Source: Amoebophrya sp. A120
Taxonomy: Eukaryota > Sar > Dinophyceae > Syndiniales > Amoebophryaceae
DNA: 64,000 nt
Direction of reading: 5' to 3'
NCBI GenBank assembly: GCA_905178155.1
Contig: CAJINV010000001.1
Location: 10,011,432-10,075,431 of the forward strand
Positions 32,739 through 43,725 of the stretch are shown one piece after another. Both the position numbers and the translations under genes were made by a program. The notes below the pieces were generated by a model. It saw only the letters and a list, made by a program, of their open reading frames with translations. It searched no databases and was not told where the DNA came from. The stretch's first letter is position 1. Each line of letters starts with the position of its first letter.

Positions 32739-33640
32739 ATGCGAAACGCGGCGCTTTGTATCGTCTTCGTTTTTGTGCTGAAATTGAGTGAGAAGCAAAA
32801 CAAGCAGATAGCGCCTCTTAAGGTAAGTGCGGTAGCCGACTTGACGTTGTCTTGTTCTCGTGGTTCTTGTTTCTTAGTATGGAGGTGAAGCTTTCAAAAC
32901 TTTTTTTTTGGTTTCTGTTTGTTCTGTTTACTCTACCCTCGCATGCGCTGCCTGGTTGATCATGTTTTTCAGATCGTGTCTTTTTTGGTTTCATGCCTTG
33001 AGATTCGAGCAAAGGGTTGGTTTTATGCCTTGATCACGCAGTCGTTCGTGCATTTGGTTCCATTCGCAGGACGATCTGTGACTTGCACTTACTCTCTGCA
33101 GTTGATCTCAAATTTTGGAAATATGCGGTGTCCTTTTTTGAAGCACATTCAGAATGATCACGATCAAGTCTGAGGTCTGCATTACGTAACCCTCCTCCAT
33201 TCGGGATTTGATATCGCTAGAAAAAACTGGAACTGCAAGGAGGTATTTCTTTGGCTTCTTACGATACAGGAGCTTTTACACCACCAGTGCAGCCGACGGG
33301 AAAACAAAGAGCGCGGCAAAAGAAGAATGGAACTGGTACAATGCTCTGAACGAACGAGCGGTCGGAACAAATGTGGGCAAGCCGTGGCCGACGACGGTGG
33401 TGCAAATTTTGACGCAACAGGCTTTTGCAAAAAGAGCCACGTGGCGTCGACATTAGACCTTCGAGCACCCCGAGGTCCGCGACCATGTCTTCGCATTGTT
33501 CAGCAACGAAAAATTGTGGTGAAGAGCAGAGGGCTTCTACGCTCCCGGAGGAAATTATGGCCTCTCGCGCGAAGTCTACTTCTTTGTACGCAAGAGGGCC
33601 CCGGACGAGCCACGGCATCGCGAAGCAAGTTCATGTTGGT
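32739..33640 (+). pseudogene. Possible gene relic: signal-peptide exon and nonsense-broken frame
   Basis: An ORF at 32739-32822 encodes a hydrophobic leader (MRNAALCIVFVFVLKLSEK) and ends at a strong donor (gtaagt). Downstream, the frame with codons starting at 33190, 33193 and so on reads like real protein (KEEWNWYNALNERAVGTN, then TFEHPEVRDHVFALFSNEK, then APGGNYGLSREVYFFVRKR). It is cut by TAG at 33454-33456 and by TGA about 60 bases later. Codon choice on both sides of the stops matches the coding style of the window. It could be a decayed gene, a short gene ending at the TAG, or exons whose junctions I cannot resolve (the TAG could be part of an acceptor). It abuts the start of the next gene in another frame. 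Confidence 0.35.
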
Positions 33641-36600
33641 CGCAGCGGCTCTGGTTTCGATCTTCACTGCGCTGAGCGTTCTGCTCGCGCTTCTGACAAC
33701 CGTTGCCGACGCGATTTTTATCGACTACGACTGCGCTTTCGGGTCCTACACCTACGACTGGACCGCAATTTACGACATGATCATGAAAGACTTTCTCGGC
33801 TCCGGTCGCCAGTCCATGGAGATTCCCGCGTTTGTCAGCCAAAATGTGGTCCAACTGTTGGACAAGGGCAAGCGCGAGTGCCCCCTGGGCGCCATGCAGA
33901 TCGCGCTCATGTTTTACTACTACACGCTGAGGGACTACGAAAATTCCATACTGAAACTCGTTGTCGGGGTGAGACGCGAAATCCTGAAGTTTAGCAGCGG
34001 CACACTGGATTTGAACCTTGCAATATCCGAGATTCGCGAAGAACTGCGCTCGCTGCAACAAAGCGAAGCAGCAAAACTGTCGTCCGACGCAGCAAGCACT
34101 GCTGCAATACCGGATGATGCAACGAGTCTTGCGAACACAACGTTTTTGGCCCCGCAACTGAACCTTCCAACAGAAGAGGAGCTCGACAGAATTCTCAAGC
34201 CGGAGTTCCACCCGAAGATAAAAATCAGCAAAACGGTGATGGCCGAATCGGTCGAACTCGTGAAGGAGACAACCGTGAAGTTCAAATTGCCCAACGCGAC
34301 GACTATATCGGTCGTCGCGCCGCATGTCTGGCGAGAGGCGCTGCTGAACGAGCTGGGTAGAGAACCGAAAGAGAAGGAGCTTTACCTAGACGCACTTGCG
34401 TTCATGCTGCAGTACTTTCAGTCCCGCAACGGGCTGAAGTGGGAAGATTTTGCCGCCGACGTGCTGAATTTTGTCGACGCAACTCCCAAAAGAAGTGCAG
34501 CTGCGACAAAAAGTACCTCTGAATCTTCAGATGCCGCCAAATCGCTTGCGGGCGGCGAGCACGGCGACGTCGTGTTGAAGCTTTTCTACTACCTGGCGAT
34601 GACTCTAGATCGTTTTTTCGACGTTGTCAACGCCGCTGACTCGCAGCTGCGGCCCGGGAGTCTGAAGGACAAGCTGAAGATTCTGATGCTGGTTCTGCAG
34701 GAGCTGGGAAATGTTGACGAGCTGAGTACGCTGGATTTCGCGCGCCGCGAAAGGCTCTTGTCCGACGTGTTTGTGTACTCCCGTGCGGATCACAAGGACC
34801 TCGCCAAGACCGACACCGGCATTCCGCTGAAGCACGAGATGCGGGGGAACACCACGCGCCCCCAGCGGGGGAGCAACTACCACGTTCGGACGCAGCTGCA
34901 GGACCCGCAACTGGGGTTTATCGACAGCGAATACGAGTGGCTGGTGAACGAGGAGATCTTGGCAAACCAGGGGAGTTTGGACCCGCAGGAAATGGAGTGG
35001 GTGGAGGTGGACACGTCCAGCCACATCAAAGCGCCGCCTCTGGTCTTCCGACGGTTGTACCCAAACGTCGACCCCAATTTTGACCACGAAGCCGGGCTGG
35101 CGAACGAAGCAAAAAAAGCGGAGAAGCTTCCGGACTTGAGCTACACGCACTTGAGTTCCGCCCTTCGCTGGTTCTCGAACGACTTCTTGAAGCAGATGAG
35201 CGTCGCGCACCCACTGATCCAACAGTGCATCACCGAGATTTCCTACTATTCGGACCTGATCCAGGTCATGCTGCAGCAATATTCGGTCACGATTCTAGCC
35301 GAATCCCGGTGGCCCATTTTCGAGGGCTTGACACTGCACCAATGGAACCACGGAGTATCAAAAGAGTACTTGTGTACGGAGATGGGCGACAAAAAAGGGT
35401 TGTTGCCCTGGAACGAGGTGCGCGTTCGGCTCGGGGAGTGGTCGCAGGTGAAAAGTTTGAAGATCCAGTATCCGGGGAATGAAGAAATTGACGAAATCAA
35501 CCTGGAGCTGGAGCGGTACACGGCGGAAGTCGTGCAGGCGACCTTGGGAAGTAAAGCCATGCACGCCCAGTCCGAGGTGGAATGTCCCTTGGCGTTGATG
35601 CTGGTAGCCTGTATCGAAATCTCCAGCGCGGCCAATCGCTACAGCGAGTACGTGCCGAATTTCGAAGCCCCGGTGAATATGATGTTCGAGACATTGAACT
35701 GGCAGCGGATCAGCGCTGCGGGGTGGCCGATATGGCAGACGCTGGTGTACTATTCGGACATCAACAAGGGAGAATTTCTCTTCTCGCCCGACAAGAAGTA
35801 CAGCCGCAAGTTCTTGGACCTCGATTTGCGCGACAACGAACTGAATTTGTACGACTACGAAAATCACCAGTTTGGGGATCTGCAGGCCCTCCGAACGGCG
35901 CCGAGCCTGGGCGCCTGGGGTGGGCACGTGCGCAGCATTTTACTGCGCAAGCTCGCGGAGCCCGAGTTCCAGCTGCGGCCGATCTTTGTCAAGGTGCTCA
36001 ACGCGATCGCGGTGGCGCTCGGGTTCGAACGGCTGCTGGAAACCGACAGCGACACCGCGGACGCGGGGGAGGTGTACTGCGGAAATTTTTTCGAGGAGCA
36101 CTATTTGAAGGCGCTGGAGGCGCGGGACCGCATGCGCGCCGCGGGGCCGAACGGGGCCCACGTCGCCTCCTCGCTCGACGCGAAGATCGCCGGGTATGAT
36201 AAGCTGATCACGGAAAACATTCTCGCACGGGACCACATCAAGCTGCCCGGCGTGAAGAAAGTCGACGGTAGCGTGGCCGTGACCGATGACCGCAGTCTCG
36301 AGCAGCTGGTGGAACCGGAAGTGAAAAACCACCCGCTGCCGGTGATTTTCCGCGAAGAGGCCATTCTGGTCGACAAGGGGCCATTATTGAATTACCTGTT
36401 CCAGCAGGAGTTCGGCTTGGAGTGCGGGGGGTCCGGCGTCTCCATGAGCGACTGCGTCCAGGAACGCGGCTGCTGTATCGCGCGCGCCGATCCTCGTGCC
36501 GCTGCCGCGAAATCCCGGAGCGCCGAGGAAGCGGCGCAAAGCGGCGACGAGCTGTCGGACCGGCAGAAAAAGCTGAAAGAGTTCCAGCCGAACCAGAGCA

Positions 36601-36803
36601 AGAAAAACTGGAGCCAGGAGGAGGCGCGGTTCATCGAGCAGAACCGAGAAGGCGATTTCAGCGGAACAACCTTGTCGAAGCAGCATTTGCCACAACCAGT
36701 TTGTCTGCATCACCCGCAGACTCGACTGGTGTTTCCGATGAGCCAGGGACGACCGCAGTACTCGCCGTTGGGGGCGGTGTACGAGAAAGAGGTACTAAAT
36801 TGA
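33633..36803 (+). CDS. Large lumenal/secreted protein with trefoil-like Cys motif
   Basis: 1,056 aa from the ATG at 33633, chosen because it opens a signal peptide (about residues 1-27). The same frame is open back to about 33270 without such a leader. No catalytic domain was recognised in the main body, which is rich in Trp, Tyr and charged residues and looks globular with helices. Near residues 931-945 a compact motif (CGGSGVSMSDCVQERGCC) matches the core of a P-type trefoil domain, normally a lectin-like or secretory module. The 67-bp gap to the following glycosyltransferase is far shorter than any other spacer here. An in-phase GT-AG intron (36792-36912) could fuse the two; see findings. 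Confidence 0.7.
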   Translation: MLVAAALVSIFTALSVLLALLTTVADAIFIDYDCAFGSYTYDWTAIYDMIMKDFLGSGRQSMEIPAFVSQNVVQLLDKGKRECPLGAMQIALMFYYYTLRDYENSILKLVVGVRREILKFSSGTLDLNLAISEIREELRSLQQSEAAKLSSDAASTAAIPDDATSLANTTFLAPQLNLPTEEELDRILKPEFHPKIKISKTVMAESVELVKETTVKFKLPNATTISVVAPHVWREALLNELGREPKEKELYLDALAFMLQYFQSRNGLKWEDFAADVLNFVDATPKRSAAATKSTSESSDAAKSLAGGEHGDVVLKLFYYLAMTLDRFFDVVNAADSQLRPGSLKDKLKILMLVLQELGNVDELSTLDFARRERLLSDVFVYSRADHKDLAKTDTGIPLKHEMRGNTTRPQRGSNYHVRTQLQDPQLGFIDSEYEWLVNEEILANQGSLDPQEMEWVEVDTSSHIKAPPLVFRRLYPNVDPNFDHEAGLANEAKKAEKLPDLSYTHLSSALRWFSNDFLKQMSVAHPLIQQCITEISYYSDLIQVMLQQYSVTILAESRWPIFEGLTLHQWNHGVSKEYLCTEMGDKKGLLPWNEVRVRLGEWSQVKSLKIQYPGNEEIDEINLELERYTAEVVQATLGSKAMHAQSEVECPLALMLVACIEISSAANRYSEYVPNFEAPVNMMFETLNWQRISAAGWPIWQTLVYYSDINKGEFLFSPDKKYSRKFLDLDLRDNELNLYDYENHQFGDLQALRTAPSLGAWGGHVRSILLRKLAEPEFQLRPIFVKVLNAIAVALGFERLLETDSDTADAGEVYCGNFFEEHYLKALEARDRMRAAGPNGAHVASSLDAKIAGYDKLITENILARDHIKLPGVKKVDGSVAVTDDRSLEQLVEPEVKNHPLPVIFREEAILVDKGPLLNYLFQQEFGLECGGSGVSMSDCVQERGCCIARADPRAAAAKSRSAEEAAQSGDELSDRQKKLKEFQPNQSKKNWSQEEARFIEQNREGDFSGTTLSKQHLPQPVCLHHPQTRLVFPMSQGRPQYSPLGAVYEKEVLN

Positions 36804-36870
36804 TGCGTGGTGATTTGTTTTGTTTTGAATACCAGGATCGATCAGCGAATAAAACCTGCGACTCGTGTCA

Positions 36871-38228
36871 ATGCTCTTCATTGCTCTTAGTTTCATCTTC
36901 AGCGAATTCCAGCAGGCGTATTCCATTCATATCGAACAGCTTTCGGACGGGCGTGCGGGCGTCGACAGCGAGAACAATCGCGCGGTGACACGCAGCGCCC
37001 GGCGACTGGTTCTCGTAACTCTGCTGTACGGCAAGAACTGGTCTGAGGTACTGCCAATCATGCTCGGACGGCTCTACGGGCAGCTGCAGATCACGTATCC
37101 GATGGTTGTTGTGAGTGTGGGCGAAACCGCCTACACCACATGTTTGAAATACCAGACCTACGGCCGCGTGGGGTGCTGGCAACCGAAAACAGAGTCACAG
37201 GTATTTTTGGGGTTTTGCAACGACGGTTTCTTTCGGTTTCGTCCTGTTTTTCCTTTTCGTTCGGGATGAAAACCTTGCCTGTTCCGTTTCTCTACTAGAA
37301 AATGTTTTTCCACACTACAAAAAATACCAGGTGCACCGCTTCACGATTATCTTCTTTCTGATGCAGCTCGGTTTGGAAATTCTGTATTTCGACATGGACA
37401 CGTACGCGGTCCAGGATTTTATCACGCCAATAGTCGAGTACGCTGACCGGGGAAACCACGACATCCTGTTCCCACAGCATCCCGACGGGCCCTGCATCAA
37501 CATTGGATTGTATTCGGTTTTTTCATCTACCTCGCGTGTTCCATGCAGTGTCAAACTGATTTCGTTTATAACCAAAGAGCCAGCTGCAGCTCCCATGAAG
37601 ACGTTGTTCATTTCTACAAAAGGTTCTATTTCCGTCCCACGATTCTGACGCTGCAATGGTTCCACGACTTTTTGGAGTGGTATCACTCGTACCCGTACGA
37701 AGTAGACCAGAGAGGCTTGGACGCACTTACCTACGCAAACTCGACGTTGAAGGTCTCGCACCAGCCAAGGAGGGTAGACATGTCGGTGGCCAGCCCATAC
37801 TGGGTAGAAATGAAAGCTTTTTTTGATGTTGGTTGTGACAAGCAGTGTGTGTATGTGTGATGGAATAAAATCCCAAAAAGCAGAAGCGACGAGAAACGTC
37901 ACTAAAACACGCAAAACAGGTCGACAGCCTGCGCACATACGTGATGATGGCCCCGCGGGGACCGTGGATGGGGGACCACTACAACGTGAAGTTCATTCAC
38001 TGGTTTTCCCGCACGTTTGACGACAAGTGGCCGGAAATCCAGATTGCCTACAACGCCGGCGACCGTGCGGCCAACGAGGGCATGTCGTTGTCGCAGGCGA
38101 TGCGCTTGCTGAAGAACCACCCGGAACTCGCCGAGAAAAACGAGAACTTCCGGGACATCAAAATGCTCATGGATGTCATGGACATCTACAAGGTGGACAA
38201 AGTACCCGAGAAACCCAAATGCTGGTAA
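36871..38228 (+). CDS. DxD glycosyltransferase (nucleotide-sugar transferase type)
   Basis: Exons 36871-37200, 37331-37509, 37623-37827 and 37920-38228 (340 aa, one frame throughout). The donor at 37827 is the least certain. The core motif is the metal/nucleotide-sugar site LYFDMDTYAV with Asp131-Met-Asp133. It is preceded by a helix (RFTIIFFLMQLGLEI) and followed by NIGLFYFRPT, reassembled exactly across intron 2. This order (K/R-x-F helix, L-x-x-D-x-D, N-x-G-F/L-x-x-x-R-P-T) is that of the Nucleotid_trans group of Golgi/ER glycosyltransferases. A hydrophobic start (MLFIALSFIFS) could be a signal peptide, or merely the pyrimidine tract of an intron if the gene is fused to the one upstream. 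Donor sugar and acceptor unknown. Confidence 0.75.
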
Positions 38229-38747
38229 AAAATTACTGGCGAGACAAGTAGTTGGTGAAGACACCCGCATCGAGGGAGTGACGATTGAATATGTTTGTGA
38301 GCATCGAGTGCGTTTTCTAAAGTGAGCAAATTTGTCATCGAATAGAGGTAAGTACTACGCAACGAACAAAACAGACTAGTTTGAACAGTTACTCGGAATG
38401 GAAGAAGAAAGATTGTCATTACTTTTTTTCAAACAGGGCCGCGTAATTGCAATTTTAAAAAAATGGTCACGCTTTCGGTGTTTTTTCGAATGATTCGGAA
38501 GGAGTCATGCAAATGAAGTACCTCAGGAAATAATCGTCGTCCGATATGTCGAAAACAGGAGGGATCATCGTTTCGCTTTCGTCTGGAAAAAGTTTTAGCC
38601 CTTTCGAATTCCCAAAAACTCGTGCAGTACCCAAATTACGAAGAAAGAATCAGAATCTTGTCACAAAAAAATAGTTGCAGTTTTCGTTTTTTTTGGAAGC
38701 GCTTGATAAACAACTAGGGGGTAGAGGGGTGCTTTAAGAAAAGAAAA
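38229..38747. other. Short spacer
   Basis: About 520 AT-rich bases; nothing recognised. Confidence 0.5.
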
Positions 38748-39295
38748 ATGCCTCCGCCAGGCAAATCGCCGATGGCGCGCACGGGAGAGCCGATGATGAC
38801 GCGTTGCGCATCGGAGCCGCTCGAGCGCTTTGGCAGCTACCAAAGGATGTGGGAGTTGAGGCTTCAGCCCCAGACACTCAACGTCTACCCGAGTCAATTT
38901 GCGGTGACTGACATCAAGATGCAAGACAAGCACCAGACGCAATACCAAAGCTACGAGACGCTCAAGTATTGTTTGTTTTAGTTTTCGTTGTCCCTTCACC
39001 ATCTTGTGACTTAGACTTCTATCGAGGTGATCTTGATTGCAGAAGATAAAGATGTACATCGGAAATCATCACAAAATCAATTTGTCTGAGGCAACACCGA
39101 GTAAAGCACACACGGTGTCTGCATCACGCCAGTGACACTTTCGGGAAGGCCTACACCACTTCGCACGAGTACGGCTGGCACTACAATAAGACGCAGCCTA
39201 AGCGCGAAGAGCTGTGGTACCCAATCAGTTCCAGTCCCATGACCAAGTTTTACGACAACCTGACCCAGATCGGGATCAAGCTCGGCAAAAAGTAA
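38748..39295 (+). CDS. Small two-exon Tyr/Trp-rich protein, unknown function
   Basis: Exons 38748-38965 and 39133-39295 (126 aa), joined in phase 2 (donor gtattg, acceptor gccag). The join gives a seamless sequence across YETLNDTFGKAYTTSHEYGW. The protein has no signal peptide or membrane segment, is basic, and contains regularly spaced aromatic and Pro residues (WELRLQPQTLNVYP, HYNKTQPKREELWYP). I do not recognise it. Like the 157-aa product at 15574, it has the look of an extended microtubule- or scaffold-binding peptide, but there is no direct proof. Confidence 0.62.
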
Positions 39296-40051
39296 GGCGC
39301 CACCCATTAATTTTACCCCTCCCCGTTTCTTGCAATGCGGCTCCTCTTACCGCGATATTTTTTGTTGTATCATTCAATGTTTCTGCTGTACTTTTCTCCT
39401 CTGATCTTTATCCTACTCATTCTGATGAAACTCTACTTCTGCGGAACGAACACCTCATCAAAGATTCTTATGATTACAATCAACGCACGTTTCTACTTCT
39501 AGTTGGATCGTGAGAGAACTTTCAGTTGGCAAGAGCTACTGAGACCGGTAAATGAACGACGAAAACGCACACAAAAGTTTATTCTAGACTAAAACTTTCA
39601 TCGAGCTTCTTCTCGCTTCTAAGTTTTTGCTACCTGTATTACGTGTGGAATTTTGCCACACCAAAGGAGTTGTTTTGGAAATCCGGAACTTACGATTGGC
39701 GACACTATGTTCGGCCAATCAGACGCCAGGCGTGTCCGTGCGGCAGAGAGAAGAGCGACAGACCCCGAGTGAATAAAGTATGTGTCAAGTAATATTCGTG
39801 CCGATTGAGCGACAAAATCCGAAGTCATGCCTTCATCGCTTCGTCCGTGTACCGAAATGCCATGTCGTACTTGCGAAGCGACATGGCTTCTCGAGAGGAC
39901 ATACAAGCTCAATCTCGCGTTTGCCTTTTGTTCGCGTTAGGGTTCGACACAGTCTTTCGATCACCAGACGGGAATGTTTGTCGATGCAACAGCATTAGAG
40001 GAATAAGTATCGAAGGACTACTACTCTCTACTGGCCATAAAAATTCCAACC
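39296..40051. other. Spacer
   Basis: About 760 bases; no gene on either strand. Confidence 0.5.
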
Positions 40052-41496
40052 ATGAGCTCGTCCGACAGCAGTTTCTCACCTCCGCGCGACAAAAGCGCGC
40101 AGAAGAAGAAGAAGGCCGCTGCCAGCTCGTCTTCGGACTCCTCCTCGGGGTCCTCTGGGTCTGATACCGGCTCCCCGTCGACCCGAAATAAAAACTCTCC
40201 AGCACCAAAAAGTGCAGCCAAGCTGACCGCACTTCCACTGGGGAAGATAAGTCGGCGCGGGTCCACGTCGCCCTCTAGTCGGAAGACCACGGAAAGGAAA
40301 GTATCCATTAGCGAGCGGACGCAGGAGCTGAATTACAGTCGCAGAACCCCGATAGAGACAGCGGCGCAGCAAGGCAGCACGGGAATAAACAAGAAGGTTG
40401 CGTCGAGCGCGCGAAGCAGTGTAGCAAAGAAATCGGGCGTCACTTCTTCTTCGAGCGACGATGATAGCGCTTCCAAAAGTCGCCCGACCACGGTTCGGCG
40501 GTCGAGTCCCGGGGGGAAATCTAGTGCGAGAAAAAGTGAGGGTGCAGCCGGGCAGAAGTCACAGAAGTCGTCCTATCGCAGCGGCAAAACGGTGCTGGAC
40601 AACTGGGATAGTAAAAACAAAGAAAGTTACAGCAGGCCAAGTTCCCGAGGAGCGAAGGCTGCATCACCGCCGAAACTGACGACAAGTGCGCGCAAATCTT
40701 CCGGTGGTGGTGGGAAAAGCACGAATAATTATAACCTCGCGGATAAAGAGAGTCCGAAGCGCGAGGCGGCACAGCTTTCGCCCAAGATGAGTCGGCGGAC
40801 AAGGCCAGCGACGCATCGCTCGTCGCCTCCGGGAACGCCGCCACCGCAGGGCGATAGCACGGACAACACGGATTTGGTGCAGGTTGTGGAAAAAACGAGC
40901 TCTGCAGGGACAAGAATCCGTGCAAGCGGAGGCGCGAGTGTAGCTCTGGCGGTGCCAGACGTGGACGAGAATGTGCTAGAGTTGCCGGCTGTGAACCTTG
41001 ACACCAAAGCTGCTGCATTGCGCGCTAAACTGGAGGATTCGGAGTTTGTGGAAAAATTTCGGGGCGCAATAGGAAAGTGCGCGAAAGAACGAATCGTGCC
41101 TGCTGGTAAGAGTGCTTTAGGTTACCCGAGCCTTTGGCTTTGCGATGCCTTTTGTTATCTCAATCTTTTCTAAATTTACCTTGTGATTACAAATTCTGTC
41201 CATTCCCAACAATATCAGGTCCAACGATCGCGGCCATCCTTCGGGGCAGAACCGCGTCCACCGCAGACGGCGAGAGCTCCCCCGCAGCGAAGTCTGGCCC
41301 AGTTCGTGACTACCTTGCACGACATGTGTTTCCATTCCTAGAGGACGCATTGGTCGAGGCACTGGTGCAGGAGGGGACTGGCGATTTCGGCGAAGCCCTC
41401 GCTGAAAAAGTCCTAGCGCACGGCGGCACGAACGTCGAACTCCTGTCACAGCGCCATTCGACAAGCAGCCCAGGGGGTGAAGTGAGTAGCACGTGA
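40052..41496 (+). CDS. Ser/Lys-rich protein with C-terminal Dpy-30/RII-like motif
   Basis: Exons 40052-41105 and 41219-41496 (443 aa), phase 1 join, donor gtaaga. The first 290 residues are disordered, dominated by Ser, Lys, Arg and Pro with many SSSD and SPP-type sites that suit kinases. The ordered C-terminus holds VRDYLARHVFPFLEDAL followed by GEALAEKVL (about residues 379-420). This fits the Dpy-30/RIIalpha dimerisation pattern (Y-L-x-x-x-V-x-P-x-L-x-x-A-L, then a short helix). Such motifs dimerise and dock onto amphipathic helices in radial spokes, MLL-type complexes or A-kinase anchoring. Here it may dimerise a phosphorylated scaffold; the exact complex is unknown. Confidence 0.72.
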
Positions 41497-41920
41497 GCAG
41501 GTGGGTGTTCGTATCACTAAAAACAGTTTCAGAATGATTAGTTTGCAACACCTCGACATCGCGTATCAAGGATCAGGTTGCTTTGAATGCTCGCGGAATG
41601 AACGCAAACGCAATTTTCCGATTTCAAGAATGCCCCAGAGTTCGTAAATTAATAGAAAAAAGGACGGGGCATGTTGCCGCGAGAAAACATGTTTTCAAGA
41701 AGTACGATGTGTCTTGAACAAATTTTATCGGTTCAAGTCTGTCAGTGAAGCAAGTCAGATGAGCCAGGCTGCGTGCTTGACGACGGTGAGCGGAAGAGCG
41801 GGAAAAAGTTGCACCACTGCATGAAGAGCTAAAATACTTAGCTACAGTGTGGCTGAGAAACTAGAATTATCCTCTAATCCAAAATTCCAATTCACAATTG
41901 CAACGACGAGCCAAAAAACT
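41497..41920. other. Short spacer
   Basis: About 420 AT-rich bases; no feature recognised. Confidence 0.5.
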
Positions 41921-43725
41921 ATGTCCGCCAAAGCTTTGCACTCGCTGCAGGCGCCGATTGGCCGTGCGCCGTGGCGCTTAGAACGAATCAGCCAGCACGT
42001 GGCTTCTCGGAAGGTATTCCCTAGCTTTTGCCATTGTGGATTTCTCCGTATGGATTGATACAACGATGCTAATGTAGCAGTGTCCCTTACGAATACGAAT
42101 CAATCGGGATTCTTCTCTGGGGTCGCAGTTTTTGTACTGTTGGCCTTCGTTTATGAATCCAAGAATAAATTGAGACTCTCTGATCCATCGTGCGATCAAC
42201 CGACCGTACTTGTGGCTTGCTGCAAGGCGCTCAGTTCTCGTATTGATTCATGAGAATGTCACCGTAGGCGTAGATCGCAGGTGTCGTTTTCTGGATAACA
42301 GACAGTCCTACATCCGAGATGAGTCTTCAACATCAAATTCACCCGGGCACTGCATAGTAAGTACTTCTCCCTCTCTCAAAAATCGAGGTCACTTCTGAAG
42401 CCGCTCCGCTTGCGCAGCGAGTCGCGGGTTCCGCTTCCAGAAAGCCAATCGTTGTGACTTTGATAGGGTCCGGCAACAGTGCGCATGTGTGCGCCAGTTT
42501 GTTCGAGAAGAATACGGCGGGAAATGTCGAGACGCAACTGTTGACCAGCGATCCAGCGGTTTGGGTGGAGAACCCGGAAGTAGTGTTTCCGAACGGCGCG
42601 AGGCAGTACGGGAAAATCAGCAAGAAGAGCGACAATCCCGCAGACGTCATCCCCAATGCGGATATTGTGCTCTGGACCGGCCCGGTGTTCTGCACGGTGT
42701 CCGTTTTCGAGAAGATCAAACCTTTTGTCGACGTGCAGCGCACGAAGATCGGCACGATTTTTGGGCAAGGCTTAGTCCACTTGTCCGCATCCCGCGTTTT
42801 CGGCCCCCACGTGAAGTTCTTCGCGCTGCGCAACATCCCCTGGCTCTGCAGACTGGTCGAGAAGGGGCGAAAGTGCGAGATTGTCGGTCCGAAAACAACC
42901 CTCGACGTCGCACTGCTCGGGTTCGAAGAATTTGAGAAGGAAAATTTCCTGCAGGAACAGCTGCATCCCTTGTTTCACTGTTTTCACGGCATCGGGAAAG
43001 CGGAGCCGGTGCTCCAACTTCTCCCAGATTTTACTCCGATCGTCTTCAACCCAGCGAACCAAATCATCCACCCGGCGGCCTACTGGGGTCACTTCCGCAG
43101 CTTCGACGGCGTGAACGGACTACCGCTGGGTCCGGTCGTCGGGGAGTATCTGTATCGCGGAATGACCGAAACGGCGGGGGAATTACTGCTAGAGCTGGAC
43201 AAGGAGTTGCAGGGCATCAAGAACGCGTATTCCACCGCGGTTGGACCTGAATTTTCCAGAGGCTGCGACCTTGTGTCTCCTCTCGAAACGCGGTTACTGA
43301 AGCAGTACGGGGACCAGATTGCGGATAAGAGTTCCATGGCGAAAATGGTGGGGACGAACCAAGCGTACAGCATGGCGAAGACGCCCCACGTGAAGGGAGC
43401 TGCGGGTCGTGAAGATGCTTCTTCTTCGTCCGGGGTTTTTCCGGCAAAGAATCATCGGGTGATGCAGGACGATATCGGGTGGGGGCTGTGCGTGTTACTG
43501 TCGGTTGCGGAAAAGTTGGAAATACAGTTGAAAAAACGTATTCCGACGACGATGATCCGGGCGATGATTGAGTGGCACCAGGTGATCATGGAGAAAGATT
43601 TTCTCCGCGATGGGAAATTGATCGGCGAAGATTGCGAGAGTGTGGTCCTGCTGCGACCGACGGATCCTTTAGAGGCTGTCTCCGGGGTCGGCGGGAAGTC
43701 CGGGGTATTGCACGCAGATCTCTAG
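41921..43725 (+). CDS. Opine dehydrogenase-like NAD(P)-dependent enzyme
   Basis: The main exon runs from about 42388 to 43725. The 5' exon 41921-42013 is tentative: it fits in phase 0 with donor gtattc and acceptor atcgag, giving 476 aa in all. The Rossmann start is VVTLIGSGNSAHVCASL, with the G-x-G-N-x-A-H loop typical of octopine/nopaline-type opine dehydrogenases. Downstream, NPANQIIHPA and GVNGLPLGP match the substrate-binding C-terminal domain in which the His serves in catalysis. The family reductively condenses an amino acid with a 2-oxo acid, often to recycle NADH when oxygen is low. The Arg-rich leader without acidic residues except one Glu could be a mitochondrial presequence. Known mainly from bacteria and marine invertebrates, so transfer is possible. 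Confidence 0.75.

Noticed and set aside
33327-33632. Upstream extension of the lumenal protein from the ATG at 33327
   Set aside because: The product is Arg/Cys-rich and shadow-like, and would bury a clear signal peptide at 33633.
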